A stretch of DNA of 54,039 nucleotides from Thermocaproicibacter sp041859875 (GTDB lineage Bacteria; Bacillota; Clostridia; Oscillospirales; Acutalibacteraceae), in contig JBFLFY010000014.1 in NCBI GenBank assembly GCA_041859875.1, positions 1 through 54,039 of the forward strand, in the 5' to 3' direction. A program made the position numbers and the translations under genes. Under the pieces are notes generated by a model. That model saw only the letters and a program-made list of their open reading frames with translations, was not told the origin of the DNA and did not search any database. Position 1 is the first letter of the stretch. Each line of letters starts with the position of its first letter. Below, in pieces: positions 31,371 through 39,513 of the stretch.

Positions 31371-32990
31371 CAAAGAAGATTCTGCGTCTTCCGCCGTGCC
31401 GCCGAACTCGTCGAGGGCGAGGCCTTTGTTATGCTCCAGCGCCCAGTTGATGCTCCATTCGCTCGTGAAAAGAAGCAGGCTGTGGCCGCGGAAATCCTGA
31501 ACGAGCTTGGTGTCAGACGTAAGGTCAAGGTTTTTCAGGTCGAGGCCGGTGTCTTTTACCCAGCGGATTTCTTCAAAGGGCAGCGGGGTCATGCGGATGT
31601 CAACATGATACTCATTTTTCAGGCGGTACTCCAGCACATCAAACTGCAGAACGCCTACAACGCCGACAACCACTTCTTCCATACCGGAATCCGGCTCGTG
31701 GAAAATCTGAATGGCACCTTCCTGCGCAATCTGCGTCATGCCTTTCACGAACTGTTTGCGTTTCATGGTGTCCACTTGCTCCACACGGGAGAAGTGCTCC
31801 GGAGCGAAAGTCGGGATGCCGCCAAACTGGAACGGTTTTGGGGCAGCACACAAGGTGTCGCCAATGGAGAAAATGCCGGGGTCAAACAGACCGATGATGT
31901 CGCCTGCATAAGCCTCTTCTATTATTTCGCGGTCCTGCGCCATTAAATGCTGCGGCTGAGCCAATTTCACTTTTCGGCCGCCCTGCACATGGTAAACTTC
32001 CATGCCTTTTTCAAATTTGCCGGAGCAAATGCGGATAAACGCAATGCGGTCGCGGTGAGCCTTGTTCATGTTGGCCTGAATTTTGAACACAAATGCCGAA
32101 AAATCCGGGCTGAAAGGGTCAACGGTTCCCTGGTCAGATTCCCGCGGCAAGGGCGGCGTTGTCATGCGGAGAAATTCTTTCAGGAAAGGCTCAACGCCAA
32201 AGTTCGTCAGTGCGGAACCGAAGAAGACCGGTGAAAGCTTGCCGTTTCGCACGGCTTCCATGTCGAGCTCATCCCCTGCGCCGTCCAGCAGTTCGACGTC
32301 ACTCGCCAGCTTGGCGTCAAAATCTTCGCCAATCAGTTCTTTTGCCAGGGGGTCGTCGATGGAAACAGCGGTCGACTTGACTTCTTTCTGTTCAAAGACC
32401 GCGTTGCTGTTCGCGTGGAAGGCGAGAATTTTTTTGCTTGCACGGTCGTACACACCCTTAAACTCTTTGCCGGAACCGATTGGCCAGTTCATCGGGCAGG
32501 TGTGTATGCCCAGAACGTTTTCAATTTCCTCCATCAGGTCGAACGGGTCGCGCGCGTCGCGGTCCATTTTATTGATGAACGTAAAAATCGGGATGTGCCG
32601 CAGCGTGCAGACTTTAAACAGTTTGCGCGTCTGGCGCTCAACACCCTTGGAGGCGTCCAGCACCATTACGGCGGAGTCCGCCGCCATGAGGGTGCGGTAA
32701 GTGTCTTCCGAGAAATCCTGGTGACCGGGGGTGTCGAGAATATTAATGCAGTAGCCGCCGTAGTTAAACTGCATGACCGACGAGGTGACGGAGATTCCTC
32801 TTTTTTTCTCGATTTCCATCCAGTCCGAAACGGCATGGCGCTGTGCTTTTTTGCCTTTTACCGAGCCGGCGAGGGCAATCGCCCCGCCGTACAGCAGCAG
32901 CTTTTCCGTCAGGGTGGTTTTGCCGGCGTCTGGGTGTGAAATAATCGCGAATGTTCTTCTTTTTTCAATTTCTGTGCGTAAGTCGGCCAT
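31365..32990 (-). CDS. prfC: Peptide chain release factor 3
   Basis: A 541-residue translational GTPase that recycles RF1 and RF2 after termination. The P-loop is SHPDAGKTTLTEK, G2 is RGISVTSS, G3 is DTPGHQDFSEDTYR and G4 is NKMDRD. The length and the C-terminal domains II and III are normal for RF3. GGAGG lies a few bases upstream of the ATG. It is a single-gene unit downstream of the terminator of the ECF operon. Confidence 0.97.
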   Translation of the reverse strand: MADLRTEIEKRRTFAIISHPDAGKTTLTEKLLLYGGAIALAGSVKGKKAQRHAVSDWMEIEKKRGISVTSSVMQFNYGGYCINILDTPGHQDFSEDTYRTLMAADSAVMVLDASKGVERQTRKLFKVCTLRHIPIFTFINKMDRDARDPFDLMEEIENVLGIHTCPMNWPIGSGKEFKGVYDRASKKILAFHANSNAVFEQKEVKSTAVSIDDPLAKELIGEDFDAKLASDVELLDGAGDELDMEAVRNGKLSPVFFGSALTNFGVEPFLKEFLRMTTPPLPRESDQGTVDPFSPDFSAFVFKIQANMNKAHRDRIAFIRICSGKFEKGMEVYHVQGGRKVKLAQPQHLMAQDREIIEEAYAGDIIGLFDPGIFSIGDTLCAAPKPFQFGGIPTFAPEHFSRVEQVDTMKRKQFVKGMTQIAQEGAIQIFHEPDSGMEEVVVGVVGVLQFDVLEYRLKNEYHVDIRMTPLPFEEIRWVKDTGLDLKNLDLTSDTKLVQDFRGHSLLLFTSEWSINWALEHNKGLALDEFGGTAEDAESSLE

Positions 32991-33107
32991 AGTTCCTCCA
33001 GCTTATTTCTATGTTAAAATCGGTTTTCGAAAAAGACCATAATAAGATTATTGTAGAACTTTTCGGCAAAATATTCAACATTTTCTTTTCCCGCAGTGGA
33101 AAAAGAA

Positions 33108-33142
33108 CAAAAAAACGGCAGAAAGATTTTTCTTCCTGCCGG
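33108..33142 (-). terminator. Terminator of the nucleoside/ECF operon
   Basis: Reading leftward, CGGCAGGAAG pairs with CTTTCTGCCG (one mismatch) around an A/T loop and is followed by TTTTTTGTTCTTTTT, 24 bases after the nicotinamidase-like gene. Confidence 0.82.
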
Positions 33143-33164
33143 GGAGAGAATTCATTTATATTAT

Positions 33165-33692
33165 TCAGCCGTTCAGAATCTGTATCTGCAGGCAGCCCAT
33201 CACGTCAAGTGCTTTCTGATTCATAGAGCTGTCGCCGCCTGCCGTGCAGGAAGCATCCACAACGATTTTTGCTTCCGGAAGGGCGGCTTTTGCCAGGACC
33301 GCGTTTGAGATAACGCAGATATTGGAAACAACGCCGCACAGCTCTACGAGGCCATAGCCGCCCTTTTTCAGGTATTCGGCGAGGGTCAGGGAGCCGAAAG
33401 TGCTCTTTTCAAAGCACAGGTCGGTTTCGGTGCGCAGGGCATTGATTTTTCCGTAAAGCTCCCAACCGGGTGTGCCGCGCAGGCAGTGGGGAACGGGAAG
33501 GTTCTGCCCCTCCTGAGTTTCCATATAATTTTTTTCGTGCGTGTCGTAAGTGAAGGCGACTTCGCCGCCCTGCCCGCGGTACTGTTCAATTTTCTCCGCA
33601 ATGCGGTCTTCCAGGGCAACTGCGCCCGGAAAACCGAGGCTTCCGCTTACAAAGTCATTTTGGTAGTCGACAACAACAAGAATCTTTTTCAT
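33165..33692 (-). CDS. Nicotinamidase-like cysteine hydrolase
   Basis: A 175-residue isochorismatase-superfamily hydrolase. The catalytic triad candidates are Asp in VVDYQNDF, Lys in FEKSTFGS and Cys in GVVSNICV. Metal ligands of nicotinamidase can be seen in YDTHEKN and PHCLRGTPGWEL, which make PncA-type nicotinamide deamidation more likely than isochorismate hydrolysis. It is the last gene of the operon, 32 bases after the second ECF ATPase gene. With the nucleoside phosphorylase upstream this would form a path from nicotinamide riboside to nicotinate, although the substrate is not proven. Confidence 0.82.
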   Translation of the reverse strand: MKKILVVVDYQNDFVSGSLGFPGAVALEDRIAEKIEQYRGQGGEVAFTYDTHEKNYMETQEGQNLPVPHCLRGTPGWELYGKINALRTETDLCFEKSTFGSLTLAEYLKKGGYGLVELCGVVSNICVISNAVLAKAALPEAKIVVDASCTAGGDSSMNQKALDVMGCLQIQILNG

Positions 33693-33724
33693 ATGGAGTT
33701 CCCCTTTTCTGCGGCGGTTTCCAG

Positions 33725-34546
33725 TTATGTGCGGCTGGTTGGCGCCTGCTTTGCCTTCATAAAATCGACAAACTGTTCCACGGTAAGGAATGTCTGCTGA
33801 AAGCCAAGGCTGTTGCAGAGCTGCGTCACGTGCGGCGGCTCAAGGTATGCCTGCTTCAGCTCTTCGCGGTGCGAGAAAACATCAGATGTTTTGCCATCCA
33901 GCAGGATTCCGCCTTTTGCAAAAACAATGGTGCGCTCGAAGCAGTCCGCCACGAAGTCCATGTCATGGATGATGGTGAGCACAAGTTTTCCCTCGGAGTT
34001 CAGCTTCCGAATGATGGATTTAATGGTTTCGCGGCCATGGTAATCCTGTGCGATGGTCGGTTCGTCGAAAATAACAACATCGGTGTCCATGGCAAGAATG
34101 GAGGCAATGGCAACCATTTTGCGGTCGGAAAGGCCCATATCGTACGGGTTGCTTTCCTCGCTGCCTGCAAGGCCAACGATTTCCAGTGCCTTTTTGGCCT
34201 GTGCCATGGCTTTTTTGTCGTCCATACCAATATTATGGGGGCCGAAAAGCAGTTCGTCAATTACGCGGCCCTTAAAAATCTGGTCGTTTGGGTTCTGGAA
34301 CACAAGGCCGACTTTTCCGGCAATTTGGGCAACCGTTTTGCCAGCGATGTCTTCGCCATCCAGCTCAATTTTTCCCTTTGTGGGGCGTAACAGGCCTTTC
34401 AGCAGTTTTACAAATGTGGTTTTGCCTGCGCCGTTTTGCCCTACAATAGCGGTTGTACAGCCGCCCAGCTCCAGGTTGAGGCCCTTCAGAATCGGCTCAT
34501 TTTCCGTATAGCTGAAGTGCAGATCGGTAATTTTAAACTGACTCAT
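33725..34546 (-). CDS. ecfA: ECF transporter ATPase A' (degenerate signature)
   Basis: A 273-residue energy-coupling ATPase. Walker A is VGQNGAGKTTFV, the Q-loop is LVFQNPNDQIF, Walker B is VVIFDEPTIAQD and the H-loop His is in TIIHDMDFV. The signature reads LSDRK instead of LSGGQ, so in the A/A' heterodimer one composite ATP site is likely impaired. The C-terminal extension contacts EcfT. The ATG at 34546 follows GGAAGGAGG; an in-frame upstream start is unsupported. It overlaps the preceding ATPase gene by 14 bases. Confidence 0.9.
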   Translation of the reverse strand: MSQFKITDLHFSYTENEPILKGLNLELGGCTTAIVGQNGAGKTTFVKLLKGLLRPTKGKIELDGEDIAGKTVAQIAGKVGLVFQNPNDQIFKGRVIDELLFGPHNIGMDDKKAMAQAKKALEIVGLAGSEESNPYDMGLSDRKMVAIASILAMDTDVVIFDEPTIAQDYHGRETIKSIIRKLNSEGKLVLTIIHDMDFVADCFERTIVFAKGGILLDGKTSDVFSHREELKQAYLEPPHVTQLCNSLGFQQTFLTVEQFVDFMKAKQAPTSRT

Positions 34547-35405
34547 GGTTTCCTCCTTCCCGGAACTTGTCAAGTGCGCCTTCCGCTTCCTCAAGTGTTA
34601 CCGGGTAGCAGCCGGTCTTTGGGTTACGAATGCCGAGGCTGCGGCAAATGCGGGTAAATTCCGGCGCATTCACGCCGTAACTGCTGAGGTCATCGCGTGA
34701 AAAGATTTTCTGCGGTGTGTCAAAGTCGACCAGCTTTCCTTTGCTCAGCAGCATCACACGGTCGCTGTACGCCGCTATCTTTTCCATCTTGTGCTCCACC
34801 ATAATGATGGAAATACCTTCGTGGCTCAGGCTCTGAACGGCACGGAAGACCTCTTCACTGCCCTGTGGGTCAAGCTGGGAAGTCGGCTCGTCCAGAATAA
34901 TCACTTCTGGCTTCATGGCAATGATGCCGGCGATAGCCATGCGCTGCATCTGCCCGCCGGAAAGGCCGAACGGATTGTGGTTTCGGTAAGGGTAAATATC
35001 CAGCAGCTTCAGCGCTGCGTCGATGCGCTGAATCATTTCTTCGCGCGGGATACCCAGGTTCTCAAGGCCAAAGGCGATTTCTTCGTACACGGTTAGTTTT
35101 GATCCTGTAACCTGGTTAAACGGGTTCTGAAACACGATGCCGACTTTGCGGCAGATGTCGTTTACATTGTCTTCGCTGATGGCCGTGCCGTCAACCAGCA
35201 CTTTGCCGCCGTAGGCGCCTTTGTAAAAGTTCGGGATAATGCCTACAAGCGCCTGGCACAGCGAACTTTTTCCGGCGCCGTTTTCTCCGATGATACCAAT
35301 AAATTCGCCGGGCTTGATATGGAACGAAATGTCGTCGAGTGCTAGCTCTTTCGTCAGTGGATAGCGATACTTCAAATGTTCTACGGTTATTTCAGCCACA
35401 TCCAT
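34533..35405 (-). CDS. ecfA: ECF transporter ATPase A
   Basis: A 290-residue ABC ATPase of the CbiO/EcfA group. Walker A is IGENGAGKSSLC, the Q-loop is IVFQNPFNQVTG, the signature is the canonical FGLSGGQMQRMAIA, and Walker B is VIILDEPTSQLDP. The H-loop is in MVEHKMEKI. It pairs with the degenerate A' encoded just downstream. The ATG at 35405 lies only two bases from GGAGGG; a GTG two codons later is better spaced and could be the real start. It overlaps ecfT by 19 bases. Confidence 0.92.
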   Translation of the reverse strand: MDVAEITVEHLKYRYPLTKELALDDISFHIKPGEFIGIIGENGAGKSSLCQALVGIIPNFYKGAYGGKVLVDGTAISEDNVNDICRKVGIVFQNPFNQVTGSKLTVYEEIAFGLENLGIPREEMIQRIDAALKLLDIYPYRNHNPFGLSGGQMQRMAIAGIIAMKPEVIILDEPTSQLDPQGSEEVFRAVQSLSHEGISIIMVEHKMEKIAAYSDRVMLLSKGKLVDFDTPQKIFSRDDLSSYGVNAPEFTRICRSLGIRNPKTGCYPVTLEEAEGALDKFREGGNHESV

Positions 35406-36163
35406 ACCCTCCCTGCAATCGATAGTACCAGCACCGCAACCAGTATAATTTTAAAGTTGCGGTTTGCGGCCGTTTTTTTAATATCGGAAAGAAATGATTT
35501 TTTGTGTTTGGAGTTAAACCCGCGCACCTCCAGGGCAATTGCCCTTTCACGCGTGGAAATGAGCGAGCTCATAACAACCGGCGAAATCAGAGGAAAAAAT
35601 GCCTTCATACGCGTTGAAAGCTTTCCTTCTGTTTCCATTCCGCGCGAACGCTGCGCGTCGGTTATGGTTTCCATCGTTTCCGTCATCTGCGGAATAATCT
35701 GGAAAACCGAACTTAAAACGTATCCGATTTTCGGGGAAAGCCCCATCCTCACAAATGCTTCTACCATGTCGGAAGGTTTTGTTGTAAGCACCAGTATCGA
35801 GAAGCTTAGCAGAATGTTAAAAACGTTCAGCACAATTCCCCATGCGAACAGCAGGCCTTCTTTGTAAAAGACGGCCGAACCGATATGAAACACTGGGGTA
35901 ACGTTGCCGGGGCGGAAAATACCCTGTATAATGACCACCGTTATTAAGATGAGGCCGGAAAAGGCAAGTATGGGGAAAGTTTTACGCACAACTTTTCCGA
36001 TGCAGAGAGAAACAATGCTGGCAAGGACGAATGCGACGGCCAGAGTCTGGCTCTGCAGAATCAGCGGAGAAACGATGGCCACCAGAATATAGAGAATCTT
36101 GCTCAGTGGGTCCAGATTATGGATGGGTGTCTTCCTCTCCTGGTACAGGCTGATGCTTTTCAA
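35387..36163 (-). CDS. ecfT: ECF transporter transmembrane component T
   Basis: A 258-residue EcfT/CbiQ-type membrane scaffold with about five helices. The two coupling-helix motifs that dock on the ATPases are seen as AQRSRGME and ALEVRGFN (Ala-Arg-Gly type). The N-terminal YQERKTPIHNLDPLSKIL is characteristic. The start is TTG at 36163, about nine bases after GAAGG. A terminator-like hairpin at 36247 separates it from the S component, so the energising module may be expressed partly on its own and could serve other S proteins. Confidence 0.92.
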   Translation of the reverse strand: MKSISLYQERKTPIHNLDPLSKILYILVAIVSPLILQSQTLAVAFVLASIVSLCIGKVVRKTFPILAFSGLILITVVIIQGIFRPGNVTPVFHIGSAVFYKEGLLFAWGIVLNVFNILLSFSILVLTTKPSDMVEAFVRMGLSPKIGYVLSSVFQIIPQMTETMETITDAQRSRGMETEGKLSTRMKAFFPLISPVVMSSLISTRERAIALEVRGFNSKHKKSFLSDIKKTAANRNFKIILVAVLVLSIAGRVWMWLK

Positions 36164-36246
36164 GGGAGTTTACCTTCTTTCTTCTGGTGCTGAAATCGAA
36201 GTTTGCACAAAGTATCACAAGTCTTCACATTTTTTCACACATAAAA

Positions 36247-36280
36247 CTAAAAAATTATGGGGGCAGCATACCCGCCCCCA
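36247..36280 (-). terminator. Terminator-like hairpin between ECF S and T genes
   Basis: Leftward, TGGGGGC pairs with GCCCCCA and is followed by TAATTTTTTAG. Its position inside the operon suggests partial termination, so that the genes upstream are transcribed more than ecfT-A-A'. Confidence 0.7.
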
Positions 36281-36293
36281 TGGAAAGGCAGAA

Positions 36294-36896
36294 TTAATCG
36301 AGATGCTCAATTTCCTGGTCGTTGCGGTACAGAAGGGTCAGCTTTTTCGGCAGAGCCTTGAAGATACCAAAAGCAATCAGTGTAACGGCAATTTTGTCTG
36401 GGATATCGACGACGAACTCGTCCAGTGCAGAAGAAATCCAAACTGGGAAGTGGTGTGCAATGCAGATAGTGTACAGTGCGTCGCCCCAGAGGTTGCCTGT
36501 TTGGCCGCCGTACAGCGCCAGGTTGATTGGCGTGGAAACGGCTGTGGAAACCACAGCGATGATAAGGCCCGTAAGCAGCGTTTTCAGGAAGGTGTCCATC
36601 TTGCCCTTATAGGCGAGAATACCGGCAACAATACCGATGGCCGTACTGGAAATAGCGTAAATAAAGGAAACCGGGTCCAGTGTAAAGCCGTAGATAATGT
36701 TGTTGATAGCGCCGCAGAGAGCGCCGACGATTGGGCCTGCAAGGGTTGCGCCGAGAATTGTTCCGATGGAATCCAACCACAGAGGAAGTTTCAGCGCGCC
36801 GGCGAAAAGCTTGCCAATGTAGTTAATACCGACTGCCGCAGGAATTAGAACAAGGGACGCGGTGTTCAGCTTGAAAGACCACATACTTTTTTTCAT
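36294..36896 (-). CDS. ECF transporter substrate-binding component S
   Basis: A 200-residue membrane protein with six hydrophobic segments and an N-terminal MKKSMWSFKLNTASLVLIP stretch; small residues typical of S components lie in helix 1 and in GAINNIIYGF. S proteins bind a vitamin or related small molecule and dock on EcfT. The ligand is not evident from the sequence, but the gene follows a nucleoside phosphorylase gene by 59 bases, pointing to a nucleoside or nucleoside-like vitamin. It is not one of the well-known RibU, ThiT, BioY or FolT types by any motif I can see. Confidence 0.85.
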   Translation of the reverse strand: MKKSMWSFKLNTASLVLIPAAVGINYIGKLFAGALKLPLWLDSIGTILGATLAGPIVGALCGAINNIIYGFTLDPVSFIYAISSTAIGIVAGILAYKGKMDTFLKTLLTGLIIAVVSTAVSTPINLALYGGQTGNLWGDALYTICIAHHFPVWISSALDEFVVDIPDKIAVTLIAFGIFKALPKKLTLLYRNDQEIEHLD

Positions 36897-36955
36897 GTTC
36901 TACCACTCTTTCCTATTGTTGAATATTATTTTCAGCAACTGCTGCCGGGAAGTGG

Positions 36956-37705
36956 TTAGGCACGCTCTGCCAGCTTTACAATCGCCTCAAGTGCGGTAAG
37001 GATTTCATGCTTTTCGCCAAGAGAAGTGGCACTTTCGCCGTCTACATAGCTGTTAATGCCATCTTCCAGACCGCCGTCGCTTTCTACGACGGTGTTTAGA
37101 ATCGACGCAGTCTTTACACCGCGCAGGCCGCCAATGACGAACAGAGCCGCTGTTTCCATATCCGCGCCGAGGATGCCCTGGGAAGCCCAGTAACTGTCAA
37201 TCTGTTCCTCGCGGTCGGTGTAGAAACTGTCGTGGCTGCGGCCAAGGCCCACGTGGTAGCAGAATTTCTGCTCGTGTGCGGCTTCTGCCGTGCAGGCAAG
37301 GAATATCGGGTCTGGAACTGCCGGGTAAATTGGCTCAATATATGTTTTGGAAGCGCCCTCATCGCGCACAGCGCCATTAATAAGAATCAGGTCGCCTAAG
37401 CGAATATTGCTTTGCAGGGCGCCGCAGCTCCCAATTCGAATCATGGCTTTTACGCCGATGTTGTGAAGCTCTTCCACGGCTATGCCGACGGAAGCACCGC
37501 CCATGCCAGTGGAGATTGCCATAACAGGAACGCCTTTGTAGGTCCCTCGTACACTTTTGTACTCGCGGTTAAAGGTGATGTCGACCGGGTCTTGCAGGAA
37601 AGTCTTAATACGGTCAACCCGCGCTGGGTCGCCCGGCATAATTGCATAAGGTGCTGCATCTTTTTTACTACAGCGAATATGTGGCTGCAGATTCGTTTCT
37701 TCCAT
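36956..37705 (-). CDS. Nucleoside phosphorylase (uridine/purine phosphorylase family)
   Basis: A 249-residue PNP/UDP family enzyme that splits nucleosides with phosphate into base and ribose-1-phosphate. The phosphate site is YAIMPGDPARVDRI, MAISTGMGGASVGIAVEE and RIGSCGALQ are core motifs, and the ribose/base region is ILGADMETAALFVIGG. EGASKTYI resembles the RDEGTS segment of uridine phosphorylases. The ATG at 37705 shares a base with the stop of the Crp-type gene, so both are coupled. Uridine is the default guess; nicotinamide riboside is a possible alternative given the neighbours. Confidence 0.92.
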   Translation of the reverse strand: MEETNLQPHIRCSKKDAAPYAIMPGDPARVDRIKTFLQDPVDITFNREYKSVRGTYKGVPVMAISTGMGGASVGIAVEELHNIGVKAMIRIGSCGALQSNIRLGDLILINGAVRDEGASKTYIEPIYPAVPDPIFLACTAEAAHEQKFCYHVGLGRSHDSFYTDREEQIDSYWASQGILGADMETAALFVIGGLRGVKTASILNTVVESDGGLEDGINSYVDGESATSLGEKHEILTALEAIVKLAERA

Positions 37706-38427
37706 TATTCTGAGTGCTCCTTTTCTGACCGGCGGGATTTGCACGCTTCCGCTTCTTTCCGCAGAAGCTGCTGATCCTTAATCATGATGAAGCCTTTTTG
37801 GCAGTCCAGGATTCCCTTTTCATGCAGTTCGCGGATTACCCGGTTCACGCTGCGGCTTGTTACGGCAAGGTAGCTGCTTAAAGCCTCTTTATTAATGCGG
37901 AGCCGAAAGGTCTTGTCCATATAATCGCGCTGCCCAATGCAGCTGATTAGAAAACTGCACAGCCGGTACTTCAGGCTGTAAAATGTGTCCGATGCTGCTT
38001 TCACCGAAAGGGTGTAGAACTTGGAACAGATGTTCCGCAGGAGAACGCTCGCAATATTGTGGTCGTATTCCATCCACCGGAGGAAATCCGGTCTGGAAAT
38101 ACGCAGCACACAAACGTCCGTCAGCGCAACGGCGCTGCAGCAGTAAGCCAGCCGCTCGAAAATTTCCAATTCGCCAAGGTAGTTGCCCGTTTTGTAGATT
38201 GCGTGGGAATACTGGCGCCCGTCTTCCGACGTAGTCATTACATCAATCAGGCCGCTTTGGATGAGGTAGAAGTTTTCGCACAGGTCGCCCTGCCGAATGA
38301 TCTTTTGCTTCTGCCTGAAATTTATCACCTTCCAGCATTTCAGTATGCCGTAAGGACAGCCTTTCAGGTATTCGTAAAGATCTGCGTTGCTGTCAATCAG
38401 TGAAATCAGCTGGGTAATGTTATCCAT
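37705..38427 (-). CDS. Crp/Fnr family transcriptional regulator
   Basis: A 240-residue regulator with a cyclic-nucleotide-binding-like beta-barrel (about 30-125, with GDLCENFYLIQSGLIDVM and GNYLGELEIFERLAYC), a dimer helix and a winged helix (about 160-220, recognition region SSYLAVTSRSVNRVIREL). No Fnr-type Cys cluster is visible. It heads the operon for a nucleoside phosphorylase and an ECF transporter, so it is probably the local activator or repressor. AGGGGAAG precedes the ATG. Confidence 0.9.
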   Translation of the reverse strand: MDNITQLISLIDSNADLYEYLKGCPYGILKCWKVINFRQKQKIIRQGDLCENFYLIQSGLIDVMTTSEDGRQYSHAIYKTGNYLGELEIFERLAYCCSAVALTDVCVLRISRPDFLRWMEYDHNIASVLLRNICSKFYTLSVKAASDTFYSLKYRLCSFLISCIGQRDYMDKTFRLRINKEALSSYLAVTSRSVNRVIRELHEKGILDCQKGFIMIKDQQLLRKEAEACKSRRSEKEHSE

Positions 38428-38729
38428 GGCTTCCCCTTTATCTTACTCTATTTGCTTAAAAACGATAAGGACGCATGACCGAAAAAACAGACTTTATTTT
38501 GCTTATTTCAACGAAAAATATCACAAAAATGGGAACCGTGTCCTCTGAACCGGGACAAATGGAATAATTAATGCATTGGTTTAAAAAATTAACTGTATAA
38601 GTTGTCAAAAGGCCCAACCGGGTGTTTTTTTAGTTTGTTTGAAACCTTTTCACCAGTTTAATGCAGATATGGAGTATTTGCAAGAGGGAATTCCGGCGGA
38701 AATTTATGCAGATGCAGAAATTTCCGTCT
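38428..38729. other. Divergent intergenic region upstream of the Crp-type gene
   Basis: About 300 bases of AT-rich DNA between the Crp-type gene and spoIIID. No gene with a ribosome site was seen on either strand. A T7 run after CCCAACCGGG near 38620 is only a weak hairpin and does not look like a real terminator. Confidence 0.45.
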
Positions 38730-38759
38730 TTCATAATTTGGCCCGCCTTCGCATACTAA
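38730..38759 (+). promoter_or_regulatory. Sigma-E-like sporulation promoter of spoIIID
   Basis: TTCATAAT, 14 bases, CATACTAA. This resembles the mother-cell sigma-E consensus (GKMATATT, 13-15 bases, CATACAMT), with a good -10 and a fair -35. spoIIID belongs to the sigma-E regulon in Bacillus and Clostridium, which supports the call. Confidence 0.72.
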
Positions 38760-38789
38760 TCGAATAACGAATTGCGGGAGGGTGCGCTT

Positions 38790-39077
38790 ATGAAAGGCAT
38801 CGTGGAAGAGCGGGCTGTAAAGCTGGGCGAGTATATCATAGAAAACAAGGCGACCGTGCGTGCGGCGGCCGGAAAATTCGGCGTCAGCAAAAGTACCGTA
38901 CATAAAGATGTTGCGCAGCGGCTGAAATATATTGACCCACAGCTTTACCGGAAAGTAAAAGTCATACTGGAGTATAACAAGGAACAGCGGCATATCCGCG
39001 GGGGCATTGCAACAAAGCTGAAGTATCAGCGAGACGCGGAAAGACGGGCCGCCGCAGCAAAAAATGAATCTGCTTGA
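38790..39077 (+). CDS. spoIIID: Sporulation transcriptional regulator SpoIIID
   Basis: A 95-residue mother-cell DNA-binding protein that adjusts the sigma-E regulon during sporulation. The sequence IVEERAVKLGEYIIENKATV, the helix-turn-helix AAGKFGVSKSTVHKDVAQRL and the final RHIRGGIATKLKYQ are close to SpoIIID of Bacillus. The ATG at 38790 lies seven bases after GGGAGGG; a TTG further upstream is unsupported. The protein extends some ten residues beyond the usual end with an Ala/Arg-rich tail. Its presence shows that the organism is a spore former or descends from one. Confidence 0.96.
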   Translation: MKGIVEERAVKLGEYIIENKATVRAAAGKFGVSKSTVHKDVAQRLKYIDPQLYRKVKVILEYNKEQRHIRGGIATKLKYQRDAERRAAAAKNESA

Positions 39078-39147
39078 TTTTTTGTGGAATCCTGTATAGA
39101 ATAAGGGCAGAAATTGTTTCTTATTATAAAACAGGAGGCGGAATTTT

Positions 39148-39513
39148 ATGCTGAGCGAAGAACTGAAAAAAATTATTCTGGCAGGGATCGGCGCAGCGGC
39201 CATTACTGCGGAAAAATCAAAAGAAGTCATTGGTGAGCTTGTCAAAAAGGGAGAGCTGACCGTTGAGCAGGGAAAAGTAATGAACGAAGAGCTGAAGCAT
39301 AAGGTCAGCGAAAAGGTTAAGGAGCATGTTACGGTCAGCACGGTTCATGTTACCGTTCCATGTGATGTGGAAAGCGTAAAGTCTGCCGTTGCAAAAATGA
39401 CGCCCGAAGAGCTGCAAGCTGTCAAGACCCAAATAGCGGAAACCGAAGCGGCGGCCGAAGGGAAAAAACCGGCGGAATCCGCAGGGGAGAAACCGGAAAA
39501 TGCCGGAGCATGA
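39148..39513 (+). CDS. Phasin-like helical protein (COG3937)
   Basis: A 121-residue, charged, mostly helical protein resembling the poly-hydroxyalkanoate granule/phasin-like COG3937 group. The N-terminal LSEELKKIILAGIGAAAITA is followed by KSKEVIGELVKKGELT, the usual repeated pattern, and a low-complexity Ala/Glu/Lys tail (EAAAEGKKPAES). It overlaps the next gene, an ABC1-family kinase, by 14 bases; this pairing is common in Clostridia. The role is unknown and no polyhydroxyalkanoate synthase is nearby. Confidence 0.8.
   Translation: MLSEELKKIILAGIGAAAITAEKSKEVIGELVKKGELTVEQGKVMNEELKHKVSEKVKEHVTVSTVHVTVPCDVESVKSAVAKMTPEELQAVKTQIAETEAAAEGKKPAESAGEKPENAGA

Noticed and set aside
38658..39341. 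Minus-strand frame opposite spoIIID and the phasin-like gene
   Set aside because: It covers the complement of two conserved genes and has only hydrophobic low-complexity content.
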